NCBI RefSeq assembly: GCF_051020985.1
Contig: NC_134999.1
Span: forward strand, 21,521,660-21,585,659
DNA length: 64,000 nucleotides
Origin: Nomia melanderi
Taxonomy: Eukaryota; Arthropoda; Insecta; Hymenoptera; Halictidae
Direction of reading: 5' to 3'
The position numbers and the translations under genes are program-made. This document shows, one piece after another, positions 1-13,500 of the stretch. How positions within the stretch are numbered: the stretch's first letter is position 1; the number at the start of each line of letters is the position of its first letter. The notes beneath the pieces were generated by a model that saw only the letters and a program-made list of their open reading frames with translations, had not been told where the DNA came from and ran no database searches.

Positions 1-97
1 CTAAACTAATCTGAAAATAAAAGAATATAATTTGATATTAATTTTATTTTACTTAGAATAAGGGTTGTATAAAAGAAGGATGTATAAGGGTATTTAC

Positions 98-1313
98 AGC
101 ATATTGAATTGCCCTTCTAAAAGGATTCTCTGTCTGTATGTCAGTAATTGGTTTCTGTGCCCTTAAGAAACAAAATATAGCTGTTGGTACCGAATATAAA
201 GCTGCAACATTATTTCCCAATTGTTGAACTACTTTTTCTTCGTGTGGACCTTCGCCATTTTCTAATATCAAGTTTTTCAATATACTCAATTGTAGTTTAT
301 AGGGTTGTGGTTCTGACAGACCTAAACTGTAAGAAAAATTCATTTGTTATACTAACAAGTATTCTTGGAACAGTATCAAGTGTTTCTATGCATTTTTAAA
401 GCACACCCCTCTTCATCTGTCTCTATTTGGTCCATTTTATCAATCAAATCATCGATAAAGCTAACAACATTCAGTTCTTCCTTAGGATTTAGTAATAGAC
501 TCTGTTGAACTGCTGCTGCCTGTAAAGCGATAAAGATTTAAGTTAAAAATCTCGCTTGTAACAAAACATGTCTGTAAGTTATACGAAAAGTAATTACTTG
601 TAAAATGGCACCATCTATTCCTACTTTATGAGTATGAGTCAGTTGAGTACATTTTCTAGTAATGTCGACAAGTTTATCAAAATTTTGATAACAAAACAAT
701 GGAATAGGTGTTACTCTCATTGCTCCTCCATTTCCCCATGAACCTTGACCATTAAATTGGTTCTTTGCTGGGTTTACAATGTCCGTAAACTTGTTACCAC
801 GAAGCTTTTGAAATACCTTGTAGCATTAAGAGTATACATATAAATAACGAACATGTGTCTTGAGTTTTTATGCATTCAAGCCTGGGAAAAAGTAGTTTCA
901 TTGTATCGTACTGTTACAACAGCAGGACCATAGCCACGATTAGGTTCTTGATAGTAACTCTTGACAAATCGTTTTGCTAAATCAATGACATCTAATTCTT
1001 TTGTTTCCACTAAAGATTTGGCCAGAGAGTAAGTCATCGCAGAATCATCGGTAAACGGCATAACAGGAGCTACGCAGTGAACAAAATTCTTTGTAGCTTT
1101 AAACTATCGAGAAAAGTGTGAGATAGTTTGTGTAAAAAATTTGCCTTTAAACATCGGTCCCTCTAATTTATCGAAAGATCGTTGTAAAACTATTTTCATG
1201 CCGGTCGTTAGTTGTTCATCTTCATAGGGGCGACCTAGGCAATCGCCGATTAAAGCACCCAGCATAGAACCACGAAATTTACTTCTTAACAACGATAGAT
1301 CCATTTCTGACAT
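98..1313 (-). CDS. ADPRS: ADP-ribosylhydrolase ARH3 (ADPRS), 3'-truncated by window edge
   Basis: ARH3 enzymes hydrolyse O-acetyl-ADP-ribose, poly(ADP-ribose) and serine-linked ADP-ribose in nucleus and mitochondria. Five exons were traced: 1145-1313, 912-1069, 598-816, 407-519 and 98-326. Their phases match and give 296 codons ending in phase 0 at a GTAAAT donor. Family marks are RSKFRGSMLGALIGDCLG at residues 11-28, the metal-binding TDD in PFTDDSAM (63-65), RGYGPAVVTVFQKLRG, and GNGGAMRVTP. The GGDTDT motif that supplies the other metal-binding aspartates in this family is missing, so at least one exon lies left of position 1. The first intron (1070-1144, 75 bp) appears to use a GC donor (AAAG then GCAAAT), because no GT donor keeps the frame. 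I chose the ATG at 1313; a further in-frame ATG at 1364 would add 17 residues not expected from the family. Confidence 0.93.
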
Positions 1314-2860
1314 AATCTTCCGACTTTCGAAAATTGATAATCCTTGATAAGTACTTATTCGCAAGTACCTACTTCGGGATGTAAATAAGCACGTGTACGT
1401 AGTTCATATACAAGCGTACACATGAATCGTAGTTCGTACTTATCTAAGTGTACCGCTTTGTTAGTTCTCAAATTGACATCAATATGGACACGGACTTAAG
1501 GTCCGTAGTATGAAGGTAAATATGTTTAAAGAGTTGCTAGCATCCCGTTTAGATGTCTCTGCGGTAAAGTAGTAGGTAAAATAAGGTTACACAAACACTT
1601 TCCGAGTAACTGACAAAAAGCCGTGGAATTGAAACGAAGTAGGAATATTGCATTAGAAACATTAGAAATGTACACTTTTTAAGAAGCTCGGTTAGGTTAA
1701 GCAATAATTTCGTATTGAAGCTTAGAGAAAGCTAAATAAAAACTTTCCATCTTACCACGTTAATGTATCTGTATTGACCATCGGAGGAGAATTATCGATG
1801 TTTTTAAAAATATAGTTTCGAAAGCTTTTGCAATTGGACAAGTCGGAGAAGTTTAGACCGGGCTTTTCGATTTATCATTTCCAAGCTTCTTAAGCTTGCT
1901 TGGGCCCAGATGTTTGCCGACATTTATCTTTAGTATGGTTCACTCTAATGTAAATTGAACTTGCAATCGAATTATTTCCTCTTCAAGTTCTAACCTTTGC
2001 TTCTACAGACGGGTACAGTAATTTTAACAGACGCAGCTGCAAGGTGAGAAAATAAAGTTGTCATCTAAAAGAAACAGAAAGAGAATTTTGTTTTCCAAAA
2101 GGAACTTGCGCATTAGAGAAACCGTTACAGAATCTTTGCTTCGGGTAATCTTTCCTTTCTTTCTTTACAAAGACAGGTTATTCGAACAGTGCGATAAATG
2201 TGCGCAATGAAAACGTCAACGATCGTCGTAACGACAAAATATCCGGGGAGACGTTTGAACGTTGCACTAACACGTACCGTGTTACTAGCGAAATGGTTAA
2301 GCCACGATACATCTATGCATTTCAGACGATTCCACTCGAACGAATATCATACATTAACGTTTCTCAATAAATTTACAGGCGCTATCTAGGCTGGATCTCG
2401 AACGGTCGTCCACGCGAAGGAGCGAGGAAGCAAGTTGCCGGCGCCTCGGTTATCGATGATTTTTCCAACGATACAATCGATTAGCCTGATCGTCGAACAA
2501 TTCAGACGATTAGATCGAAAGAAGAGTTACCGAGAAATCCAGTTATCCTTGGCTCGTTTAATATGTCAGTGACATCTCGAGGGAGTCGAGGCGAACGTCG
2601 CTCGCGTGCTCCGTTCAAGTACACACGGATAATTCGTCCGGAATAACGTTTCCGAATATTTCCAGGTGACATCCGGTGCATGCGAAATTGCGATCCGCGT
2701 GGGAGAAGCAGGGGAGGAAATCCCCGGCTGCCGGTTAAGGGCGGTTTTCGACGGAAGGATCGCGGCGGCGACGTCGGGAGAGGGCGACGATTGGTCGGGG
2801 CAGAGGATGCGTGGTCCGCTCAACCCGGGCATATCCAGTCTATCGCCGACCGCCGACCGC

Positions 2861-2890
2861 GTACTCGCGCGTACTCGCGCGTACCCGTGC
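2861..2890. repeat. Short tandem GTACTCGCGC repeat
   Basis: Two and a half copies of the ten-base unit GTACTCGCGC in GC-rich noncoding DNA. Confidence 0.7.
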
Positions 2891-3091
2891 GGTCCGTTCT
2901 CCCGTTTTTAGTTGGCTCGTTTTATCGCGCGACACCTCGCCGACGACGCTTCGGCCGACCGATGACAAACGAACGCCGCGTCTCGTCTCGCGGACACGAC
3001 CTAGCCGATCATCCTTTGTTGTTCAACGAGGATCGCCGTCGGCGGGGATGCCCTTCGCGTAGCTTCTCGGTGTGATATCCTCCCCGGAGGA

Positions 3092-3165
3092 ACGTGTGCG
3101 GTGTGCGGTGTGCCGTGTGCCGTGTACAGTCTGCCGTCTGCCGTGCGACCGTGCGTCCAGCCATC
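3092..3165. repeat. Degenerate GTGTGCGGT / GTCTGCCGT low-complexity tract
   Basis: A run of imperfect seven-base units (GTGCGGT, GTGCCGT, TCTGCCG) just after a short GC-rich segment. No coding role is visible. Confidence 0.65.
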
Positions 3166-6100
3166 GACCAACCGTCCCGAAACCATCGGAACGCGGTCAT
3201 CCACCCTGCGTTCGAGCAGCAGTTTCATGAAACTCTTCAGGTTTTACCTCAGAAGTCAATGCTACATATTTATCCGCTACTCGTTTGCGTTTCGCGCTTC
3301 GACCGTGTCCTCCGTTCCTGTAGTGTTACGCTGTAACACCGAAAATTCATTTTGAACTTCCGCTGAAAAGACCGCGAGCCCAACACCCGAGGCCATCGTA
3401 AGTTCCTCTGAGTACAACCACTCTGGTAATAATGTTACGCATGCCTTCTTTCTCACACGCGCAATCGTTAGCGAGCACAAGTGTGTAAATACAACTCGAT
3501 CGCGGCTGACAGACGAGGTTTCTTCGAAGCGAACGCGAGGGAGTGTTTCGTGGATCGTTTTGAACTCGGTACACTTGACCGTACGGGTACGAAGGAACGA
3601 AACGTTCGGAGCTCGACCAATGATCGCGCGTATCGCTATTTAAATAGGGTAATCGGAGCTCTCCGAGATAAGGGAATAGAAGGGTAGTGAAGATTCTGCC
3701 AGTGGCACGGAGCAACCGACGCTCGCCCGTAAGCCAGCCGGAAGTAAACAAAGACCGTAATGTGATTGCGCGGTTTTCAAGGATACCGTCGATACGTTGG
3801 GTCACGTCGAGCTGACACGATGAGTGGCATTGGCACCGAGGTCACTGCTCACCATCGGTCACACGGAATTCAATTACGCGCCGCGATCTTTCTCGATATC
3901 TTTATCCGTCCACGAGTTCTCGCTTGTTCCAATGGCCAGTGCAACCACTGGCAGGAGAATTTGGGAAATACTTGAAACATCTTTGCCAGTCTGACCGGTT
4001 TCTTCATTTTGATCCAATTAAAAATAGTTCGGAGAGCAAGACGAGATGCAACGACCTATCGATTGTCTCGGTTCGAGCCTCCACGAGACGCGTCCAGATT
4101 TGCCTCCGGAAGTGTGAATGACTGTAAGAGTTGAACAACCACGAGGAGAACAAGAGCGCACAGAGCAGCCGGTTCTCTCGGTTGCCAGCTGCGTTTAGAA
4201 ACGCGATCCCTGCGATCGTTTCCACAGTTGTACTCGCTGCTTTTGTTTCCCCGTTTTTTTGTTGCCTCCGGCGGAGGAACGAACGGATTCCTGTTATTCC
4301 TTTCATTCCGTTCATTTATTTATTCATGTATTTATTTCGAACAGCGGTTCGACACAGCAAACAGAGCTCTTCTTCTCGGGCGAATCGTTTTCAATGGAAT
4401 ATCGGCTCTCCGTGAAAACATGCCATAAATATCGAACTTTTGTTCCGCCAGATACATTTCTTTCCCACCGAAGATTTTCATCGTTCGGAAGACGAAACGA
4501 AATTGGAAAACTTTAAATTGACCCGCCTCAATCCGCGGAACATGAAAGATCGTTCGGACGTGTTCCGGCGGAAAACGATAACGAACCGAATAATTTTGAC
4601 CCGATTATTCGTAGATTCCGTTTCGCACGCGGAACCGCCGGGAGGGAAGTAGCAGATCGATTTTCAATGTTTATTTACAAACAATAATTCTCACCTTCGT
4701 AATTTCTCGTAAAGTAGGACGCGCGTTTTATCGTGTAGCATGTAACTGAATTTTATCGTCGAGGCGAATCGCGTGTATTTGATGGAAGATTTAACGAGGT
4801 GCGCGTAATTCCTGCACGCATGGTATTCGGTTTACTTCACGGTCTATTTTCGATGGCACTAATGCGATCTCAAAATTTACTACTGACAATGAACGCGCAG
4901 CTCGGATGGGAATACGACGTTGGAATTGAACGAGCGGAGACTAATAATACAATTATTGCGAACAATAGTTTACTCGTTTGTTTTTCCATTTGAATTTGCA
5001 ATGTTTTCAACGGCCGATACGAATTAGATCCGATGAGAAATGTGGATTCCGTGGACCGCGGAAGTTTACACGACTACAATATACGAAACGCTTAATGGAA
5101 ATAGCAATTGGCCAGTCCTATCAACGATCTATTAACGATATTCCTATCGTACTCTTTGAAACGAAGCGAGCTCGGCCAGCTTCGCGCATTCGAACACGTA
5201 ATAATTACATAGGTGTACATAGCAGTGATATATAGATATCGAGAGAATCGAAGGATAAATTTTGAAATGTAGAATACATCGCACGCGACTCGTTCCGTTA
5301 ATAATTCCGCCTCCTTCTTGAATGAATTCGTTTTTATAGCGCTCTCGCTCTCGTTAACAAACCGAGTGGCGCGAAACTAGGTAACGAGAGCCGCAATCAG
5401 CGATTTCCGGTACTCGGATTTCTGCAACGGGTCCACTGTCCGTAAGGAGAAATCCGCGGGTTGAAATACGTTCTCACGATATCCTATTTCGCTTGTAAAT
5501 CGTGCCTAATAATCCGGAGCGATTCGACGCGTTAGCCGCGCGATTGGTCGATCTCGGTTCGTTCGATCGAAACGCAGGAAAGTCGAATTCGAGCGGACGT
5601 AGCGTTACAGGAGCAAAAGTTATTTACGATTCGATTCAGCGTTGTAATATCGGTCGGCGCCGAGCCGCGAGGCGAAACTTGTTACGAGTTCGTGTCGTTA
5701 TCGCGCGACAGTCTATAGAACGGGGCACCAGGGGATCGATAAGCAATGTGAATTTTTATTTTTCATAGGCAGATACCTACGACGGGACGTTGTGTAGCTA
5801 TTACGCGATATCTGCACCCGAGCCGCGTTACCTCGTTATCGTTATCGCCGAGCGTCCCCGTGTCGGTGGCGTCGATCTCCTCGAAATTTCGGCGAAACCG
5901 ATGCGCGGAGTCCGAGATTGTTCGCAGATTTTTCGCAGGGTGAAACGATCATCGGCAAACGATACAATCCGTTGCTTCTTTCTCTCCTTTTCCCTCGGAT
6001 TCTCATTCTCCGTTTCCCGATTCTGGTTTGGAAAACTGTTTTGACGATCCCCGGGGCCGGAGTTATCTCATTATCGTTCCGGAAAGGTCGCTCGAACTTT

Positions 6101-7545
6101 CACGAACGTGTTTTTGTCTCTTTTCTCTGTTCCCCTCTCGGTTTACACGGCGACGCCGCGATATTTAATTGTGTTTATCTCGATAGGCGTTAACCGTGTG
6201 ACCCGAATATTCAAAGGGGATGCCCTTACGTAATTTTTCTCGCCGGGATTGCCCGCGTACCTCGTTATACGCTCCCCGAGAAGATGCGCGCGGAGCCGTT
6301 CTAGCGAAAATCATTATTTCCTCTTTCAGACGCGAGAGACGAGCGGGAAATATTGAAATATCGCGCAGGCTGTACAACGGCACGAGAATTATACGGAGAC
6401 ACACGTTTAACCTTGATTCGCTCGGTATTACGGAAGATAGGCTTAAACGCAACGGAGGAACATTGTGGCGGTTACGGCACACCTTGAATCGTTAATTCGT
6501 TGCGAACCGTTGCCGGGGTTCTCCCGAGAGGGTGAAAGGTTCATTAAAAAGGCAGCGTAACGCTCTTCTGGAGGGGGTCTTCTCGTTAAGATAATAGAGT
6601 CGTTTTTCTTTCGAGTCAGGATATCGCGGGAAGGCGGCGCGCGTAAGCTGCTTAAACGCTGTTGCATTTTCGAGGCGATGCTCGTTGAACGATCACGAGT
6701 GCCTCTAATCGTAGATTCGATAATTCGATAATTCGTAACGCGTTCTTCTCGAATTAGTCGAAAAGATCGCGCACCCGATACCATCCGAAACGTCTCCGGT
6801 TGAAGGCGCGAAGGTAAAAATGAGAAAGCAGAACGTAGAAAGTAGAATGGGTTCGTGTCTGGCCAGACCGCGCGGCGGCCGCGACAACACGTGCTTCCGG
6901 GCAAACTCGATTCGTCGAAAGCAGATCGCCGGCGTTACCGTTGTGGAACACAGTTCGAAATACCGTGGACTCGCGCAAATATTTTATTCGGCTCGATTCG
7001 CGCCGTGACGCTTCGCTACACTCGGCGACTCGATAGAATGATTTGTTTAATAGGGCGAACGTTGCCTCGTACTGACGTCGATAGAATTTTTCGGGTTCCG
7101 TCGGCCCGATATTAACCAGATTCGAAAGACACTTTGTTCGCGCGATGACGATCGAGTTTCTCGATGGGTTCTCGAAACTTGAAGATCACTTTACAGTCGA
7201 GTAGAGATAGTCTCGATCAGGGGGACACGTTGCGCCGCGAGTACCCTCTTTTCGATCGATATCTTTATCCGATCCAGCTCTGGAGTACCGAATCAGATTG
7301 GCAATTTGATTTACAGCGCCGGCAGTGTAGCGGCATCGGTTGGTTCGCTGGTTAGCAGGAATCGCGGTGGTGACCGGCAGCCGAACGCGGACGAGGGAAC
7401 GGATGAACCTGACGAGAATGAAACCGTCGGGGCGGCTCGGAACAGCAGCCCTGGTGTCACCGTGAAACGATCCAGGCGGCCTGGAAACCGGCGGAGATTC
7501 GTCGAGCGGGACTCGTTGCGATAGGTAGCCAAGGTTTCCGAAGGA

Positions 7546-10500
7546 ATGGCCACGCCGCCGGACTCGCCGGGACCGGAAGAGGCGCTCTTCGACTTCGAGA
7601 GCTCGAGGACCAGGCAGCAGACCGCTAGGCCGGTCGCTCTCGAGGAACTTCTCCGACAAACCAAGTTCTCCAGGCAGGAAATCCGGGTGATGTACCGGGG
7701 TTTCAAGCAGGTGAACAGCTTCTCTTAATCGCGATTTATTAGAATCGACGATAATCGCCGATCGGTTCGCGGATCTCCCCGCAAATGTAACAACAGGTGC
7801 GGTAATTTCCAAAGAAAATTGAACCGGTTGCTAGTCCGTTTTCGGGTCTTGCCCGCGCGAACGCGTGCTCTTGGCACGATTACCGAGACTCGACACGCGA
7901 ATGCCGAAATACTGGAATTAACGCACCTGAGAAACTCACTCTCTCTCTCTCTCTCTCTATCGGTCTAGGTCCGATCTGTTGGTTGTCGTTCACGGTTCAC
8001 GGGAGATTAGTATTCGAGTTCGTTTCCGATCAAGGAATAGGAGAGCCATCGGACTTTAAACTAGCGTTTCATGGAGGAAACAATTGAAGCGCAATTACGC
8101 GTCACCCCTTAAAGCGACCCCTTAACCGACAAGCCGACTACGCGGCAAGATGAAAGATTACGACTGGCGTTCTCGAGTTTATTCTCGAGTTTATCGCGCG
8201 CCGCGATAGAGAAGCGAACAAGATATCGAGCAGGTTCGAGTACAGTCGAGAAATGGGGGAAAAATTGAAGTGGTTCCTCGGCTAGCAAATTGAACTCGAA
8301 AAGGCAAAGCATCGAACAGGCATCGTATCGTATTGTATCGATCCAACGTAACGTAAACCTCCGACATTTACGTTCGAAATGGTCTAGTTGGCGTATACAT
8401 AAGCGCGCAACCTTGAGGGCAACCTCGGTTCGAGCCAACCACCGCCTTCCTCGAAAGCCCACGTAAATATTTCACGAGTGACGCGGTACTGGCACGAGCG
8501 AGTACTCGCGTATACGTCGGATTCAGGGCTCCGCGAGCCCCGTACTCTTTCACGCGAAAACCACCAACTGGTACGAACACGGGAACAAGGACAAGCTCCT
8601 CGTTCCGCCGGTAATCGCGGCTATTATTCTCACCAATTATTCGCATGTTAACTCGCCGCCGAAACAGTTTGCTCGAGACCGCCTTCTTTCCATTACGCGC
8701 CCAACTAGCCGGAAATATAAGACGAGGCTTATATTTTCCCCTTTGTTTCCTTCGCGTTTCGCGTTTCGCCGACGGTAACGGGTAACGATTTCTTTTTCTC
8801 TTTCATCGTCCCGTCGACCAATTAAAATCTCTGCTCGGTGACTATTGATCCGGAACAGGGTACACTTTTATAGTGAACCACCACACCACACGACACGACA
8901 CGACACGAAAGGACACGACACGACACGGCTGATAACGTTAGAATTTCCTTGCAAAGGGAAGAAAGTTTGCAAGGACGACGAAGATAAGAGTCGTTCGATG
9001 CGAAATTTGGATGGAAACGTTGGTCACGAGGTCTGATCGTTACCGGGAAGCAAAGCGCTGGAAAAGAGAAACGAGCAAAAGTCCCAACTGCCTCGATTTC
9101 CGGCCGTTTCGCGCGAAAAGACTGTAGAGAGTTAACGAGAATTATGAGCGGAGAGTAGTGGCTCTCCAGTGAAGAATCCGTCGTTTCTAGGAGCCACTAG
9201 CCTCTCCCCTCGATCCGGCTCGTTCCATCGTTTTACGAAATAGTTTTATCCCAGCTAGTGTTTTCTACTAGCCGCACCCTGCCGCTCGTCATTGACGAGC
9301 TTCACAGCTGAGTTGTCCAACTCCCGGCACTTTCACCGTGTCTCTGCTACTCGTGATATTCAACTACGACCTCGACCACGCGGGCGACAGTCGATATTCC
9401 GGTATAAAGACGAAAGCATCGACCTCGTCGAATCAGCTAGACCTTCCGCCAGCGTCGAATTTATTTTCGCCATAATTACCGGATCGCTGTCCTCGCGCAA
9501 CGATAACGCACACCACTCATCTCCGACAGCGTCGGTGTTGTCCGAGGCGCGCGATAGTTGAAGCGTTCGTAAATTCGTCGGTTCGTTCGAATCGTAGCGA
9601 GAGACGGGGGAATTTGGAAAACGATCAAGTTACCTCGATCGACGTCGGGCGCATTCAACGTTCGCGAGTTGGAATCTTCTTAAACGTCAAGGTCCCGGTC
9701 CCGGCTGCGATCGAAACGCGAGCCACCGGCGTTAGGTCAGCCTTGTCTCGTTCGAGTGCTCGCAGGCCATCGCGGTTCTCGCGCTGCCGCCCTTAAATAG
9801 AAATCCCGAGCTGAATGGGACACTCGCGAGCAACACTCGAACCTTTACGTTCCCATTTGAGAAAAAAACGTATGTCCACAGGCTGGAAGACAAGGGGACG
9901 ATGAATGGAGAGAGACAATGGAGGCTCTCGCGAGAGCCGCGAGACCCGCGAGTGCCGCGAGCGGAGGACAAAAGACTCGAGGAGGACACCCTCGGTGTCG
10001 GAAACGCGTGCAGGTTTCTTGAGAATGGGATACGCGAAGGATGGCTATTTAGCGACTCGGATTTTTCTATGTACCTATACTATGCATGGGTGTTTACGAG
10101 ATACCGTGGTACGAATCTAACAGATTCTTTCTATGCGCTTTCGAGTGTGCTCGGTCCGGGTTAGGTCTGACCATCGCTCCTCGCCTCCACTCGCGGCGAC
10201 CGTATCGAATCGACGGGAAACCCCGCGATACGTGTTTCTAATGACCGGCACCAGTGGAAGCGACCGGGAATGGTCGGACGCGGCGAACGGAAGATAACGC
10301 TACGCGACAAGATGACACGATCGGTGAAATCCAACGACAGTCGAAGAATATTCGAATCTGGAACGTAACGAACGATTTACTCGCCTCTATGCGAGACGAG
10401 TAAACCCGGTGCGTTTGTTCGATTTATTCGAATTTTCTTCTCGCGTGCGGAGAGCCAGACAATTTTGTTAGTTAGCGCGTGTACGTTGTCACGGAGCGAA

Positions 10501-13500
10501 ACACGGAGGCGGTCGCAGTACCATTTGTCCGCGGTCGACGTTGCAAATTACCGTTCGTTAGGGGGATCGGGGATAAATGGGCATCGATGAACGGCCGAAC
10601 GGCCGAATTAATTCACCGGGAAATATATCGCATTGAAATCGTTTCGTCATTGTAGCGTTTCGATCGCGAGCTCCGCGCGAAACCTGTTTTCATGGAAGAA
10701 AGCTCGCAATTGCGCGCGTATCTCGTACCCCTATTTCCACGGTACCCGCCATCGCGCCGTCGGAAATAAGTCTCTGGGAGACGAGACAAAAACTGGAAAA
10801 CTGGGAGACGCGAAATCCGCTACGAAACGGTTCTCTCGCAGCTTGAAACGCGTTTCGAAAGGATCATAAAGCGTAACGTCCATGGAGGACGATAAAATTT
10901 TACGTCTTCGGGCAGACATCGAACCCGATCTTCGTACACGAGAGCGTTTACACGAAACTAGAGCACGATACACGGAACACGTTGTTTGCTCGAAAGATCA
11001 CCGCGTGTGCCTTGATTCTCGTTTCCTTTCGTTACGATAACTTGCTCTCGCGGAGAGCGTACGCCCATCCTGTTCCCTGAAAGGCCTGCGCTGATCAATC
11101 CTGTCCTTTTCCTTCTTTTTCCACCGAACAATCTTTTCCCTTCCTCTCGAACAGAAACGAGATATCGCTGCTGTTTCTCCGCTTTCCTCCTTTCGTTTCT
11201 ACTATTAATGGAAAAACTCTTTTATCCGTGGCCCGTTGTCGTCGCATTTTACCGTTCTGCAGTCTGGAAGTTACTTTTCCATTTCTTCCTTTTACAAAGA
11301 ATTTTGCTGTTTCCTGCCAGAGACAAAAGGTATTAGAAATAATCGTCACTATTATCTACGTGATTACTTAGGTTGCTAAAGAATTTGTTATTCGACGTTA
11401 ATACCGTGATCGTGATCGTTTCGACGCGATTCGGAAGGCTCGTCGATCCGGCGTTCGCGCGCGGATGGCCTACGCGCCGGTCATCCAGCTGAACGGCTTC
11501 CTGGTTTTCTGTTTGTGCATCTCCCTGTTCCTGAAAGTGACCGATCGTCTCACCTAACCCAGGGTACGGTGCGATGCAGAAAATTCCCCTTACCTGAGCA
11601 CGCTCTCGTAAATAGAGTATTCCGATCGCGCGGAGAAATTGCACATTCGAGCGTCAAACCGAACAATGAACGGAATGCTCCTGAATGCGGCCTCGAATAT
11701 CTCGCCCACTGAAATCGGTCGTTTATCATTTTCCATCCCATCCCATCCGTGATGGTATCGGGCGCGCGTCGGGCCCGTCCTCGCGTGAACGGAGATTGAA
11801 AGAGAAATTATTCGACTACCGGTAAATCTGGAGTGCCGCGTCGAAGGTTGCATCGTTCGAGCCCTTTCTGCGAACGATCAATCTCCCGACTAACGTCTTT
11901 CTCCTTCTCCGCCTGTTACTCTCAGTACGGCGTAATCAACGTTTCATAGCGTCGTTACCGATCGGTCGAAGATTTCCAAGACGATCGAATCGGGTTTCGA
12001 TAAAAGAGGACCGCGTTAGATCTAAAAGGGTAAAAATTCCATCTCACCTGCCTGACCGAAATCGTTATTCGACACGTCGAGGCTAAGCGTTTTCAAGTTG
12101 CAGCCAGAGCTCAATACTTCGGAGAGTGCCGTGCCTCCGGCAGCTTTAATCCCGCAGCCACTCACGTTGAGTATTTCTAGGCTGTCGGTTCGTAGCAGGT
12201 CTGAAACGGATTTAGGATTGGCCGTTTTTTCCATTGAGAAGACGCTTCCGATTGGCCGAGTCTGAATTATCGCGCGATCCAACCTGCAACTTATCCGAAC
12301 GCGTATTCCGTCCGAGTTCCCGTTCGAACGCGAGTACGTACCGTCTATTATTAGACCGAGGAATCGAAGGAAAGATATCGCTTTTCTTTTCAGCAAGCGA
12401 AATCGTTTGTTGTACAATTGAAAGAATAGAGAGCGATAACTCGGATCGACGCTGTAACTGCTAGTGAAAATAGCTCGGTAGACTCACAGGCGCATAGGTG
12501 CGCGATACCGTCATCCTGCAAAGGGTTCAATCTCAAATCCAGATGTTTCAGCACCGGTTCCCTCTTCATCGTTCCGTGCACCAGCCCGGACGCTCCTTTC
12601 GGTCCAATGTTGTTGTTCACCAGACGCAATACTCGCGCATTGTGCATGGACAAGAATTCTCCGAGAACGAATGCGCCCCTGTCTCCCAGTTTGCAGTGCG
12701 AAAAGTCGATTTCTGTTATCTATTTCGGAAAATTTCATCGTTGCACGTATACGTGTACACAGAAGAGCGTATGTAAAAGAGTTCCGTCGCGTTCCATCGA
12801 TTTTTCTACTCCATCGAATACCGCGCGTGTAGTCGCGCGTTATAAACCGATAAAACCCGCGGCTTAATTGTTATTTCATCGAACGATCACCGACATTCTG
12901 ATTCTCCAGCAATCCTTGCAGCAGAGCGGCAGCCCGAGGTTGATCCAAATTGCTCCTGCAGAGGGTGAATTTGCTCAGTTTCGGGCAAGCCTTGGCTCCT
13001 TCGCCCAGTCCCAGGCAATCCTCCAGTGAGAATCTGTTTTTTATTTTTGCACCGTTAGGTAGGTACATATTATTATCCGTGGTTGGCTGTCGTTACGAAA
13101 GTGACAGTTTTCGGTTAAAAATATCGTGGCAACCTTCCGCTCGGTCAAGGATGGCGTAGCTTTGTTGGAAATGGACCAAAAATGAATCCGTAATAGCGCT
13201 CGATAGCGTAGGTCGTTGGTCCTCTTTGAAGCGAATACCTTCAACGCGCGGTTCGAAAATAGACTTACCGAAAGTCTCGCCACTCGAAACCATCGTCCAT
13301 GTAAATAACACCGAAGTTGATGTAGATTTCGGTCAGACGATGGAGTTGGGGTAGAATCAGGCCCATGGGGATGTGGTGGACGACGTCTTCTTCCGCGTCA
13401 CAGGGATCTCCCTCGTCCGGAGGCTTCGCTTTCCTGGAATATTCGTCATCGAATAGTTGTAGAATATTTCTACCCGGAACCGCGCGAGAGGCGAAACGGT

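Larger units (their letters stand above)
1314..7545. other. Intergenic DNA between ADPRS and KCNIP coding start
   Basis: Composition changes from AT-rich (to about 2.2 kb) to GC/CpG-rich. The open frames here are short, lie on both strands and overlap each other, as expected for GC-rich noncoding DNA. The stretch probably holds the ADPRS promoter and 5' untranslated exons or promoters of KCNIP, but no splice chain or conserved protein could be traced. Low-complexity runs sit near 2861-2890 and 3092-3165. Confidence 0.6.

Noticed and set aside
7186..7812. 208-residue minus-strand frame opposite the first KCNIP exon
   Set aside because: It mirrors a GC-rich coding exon, has no recognisable motif and no splice partner.
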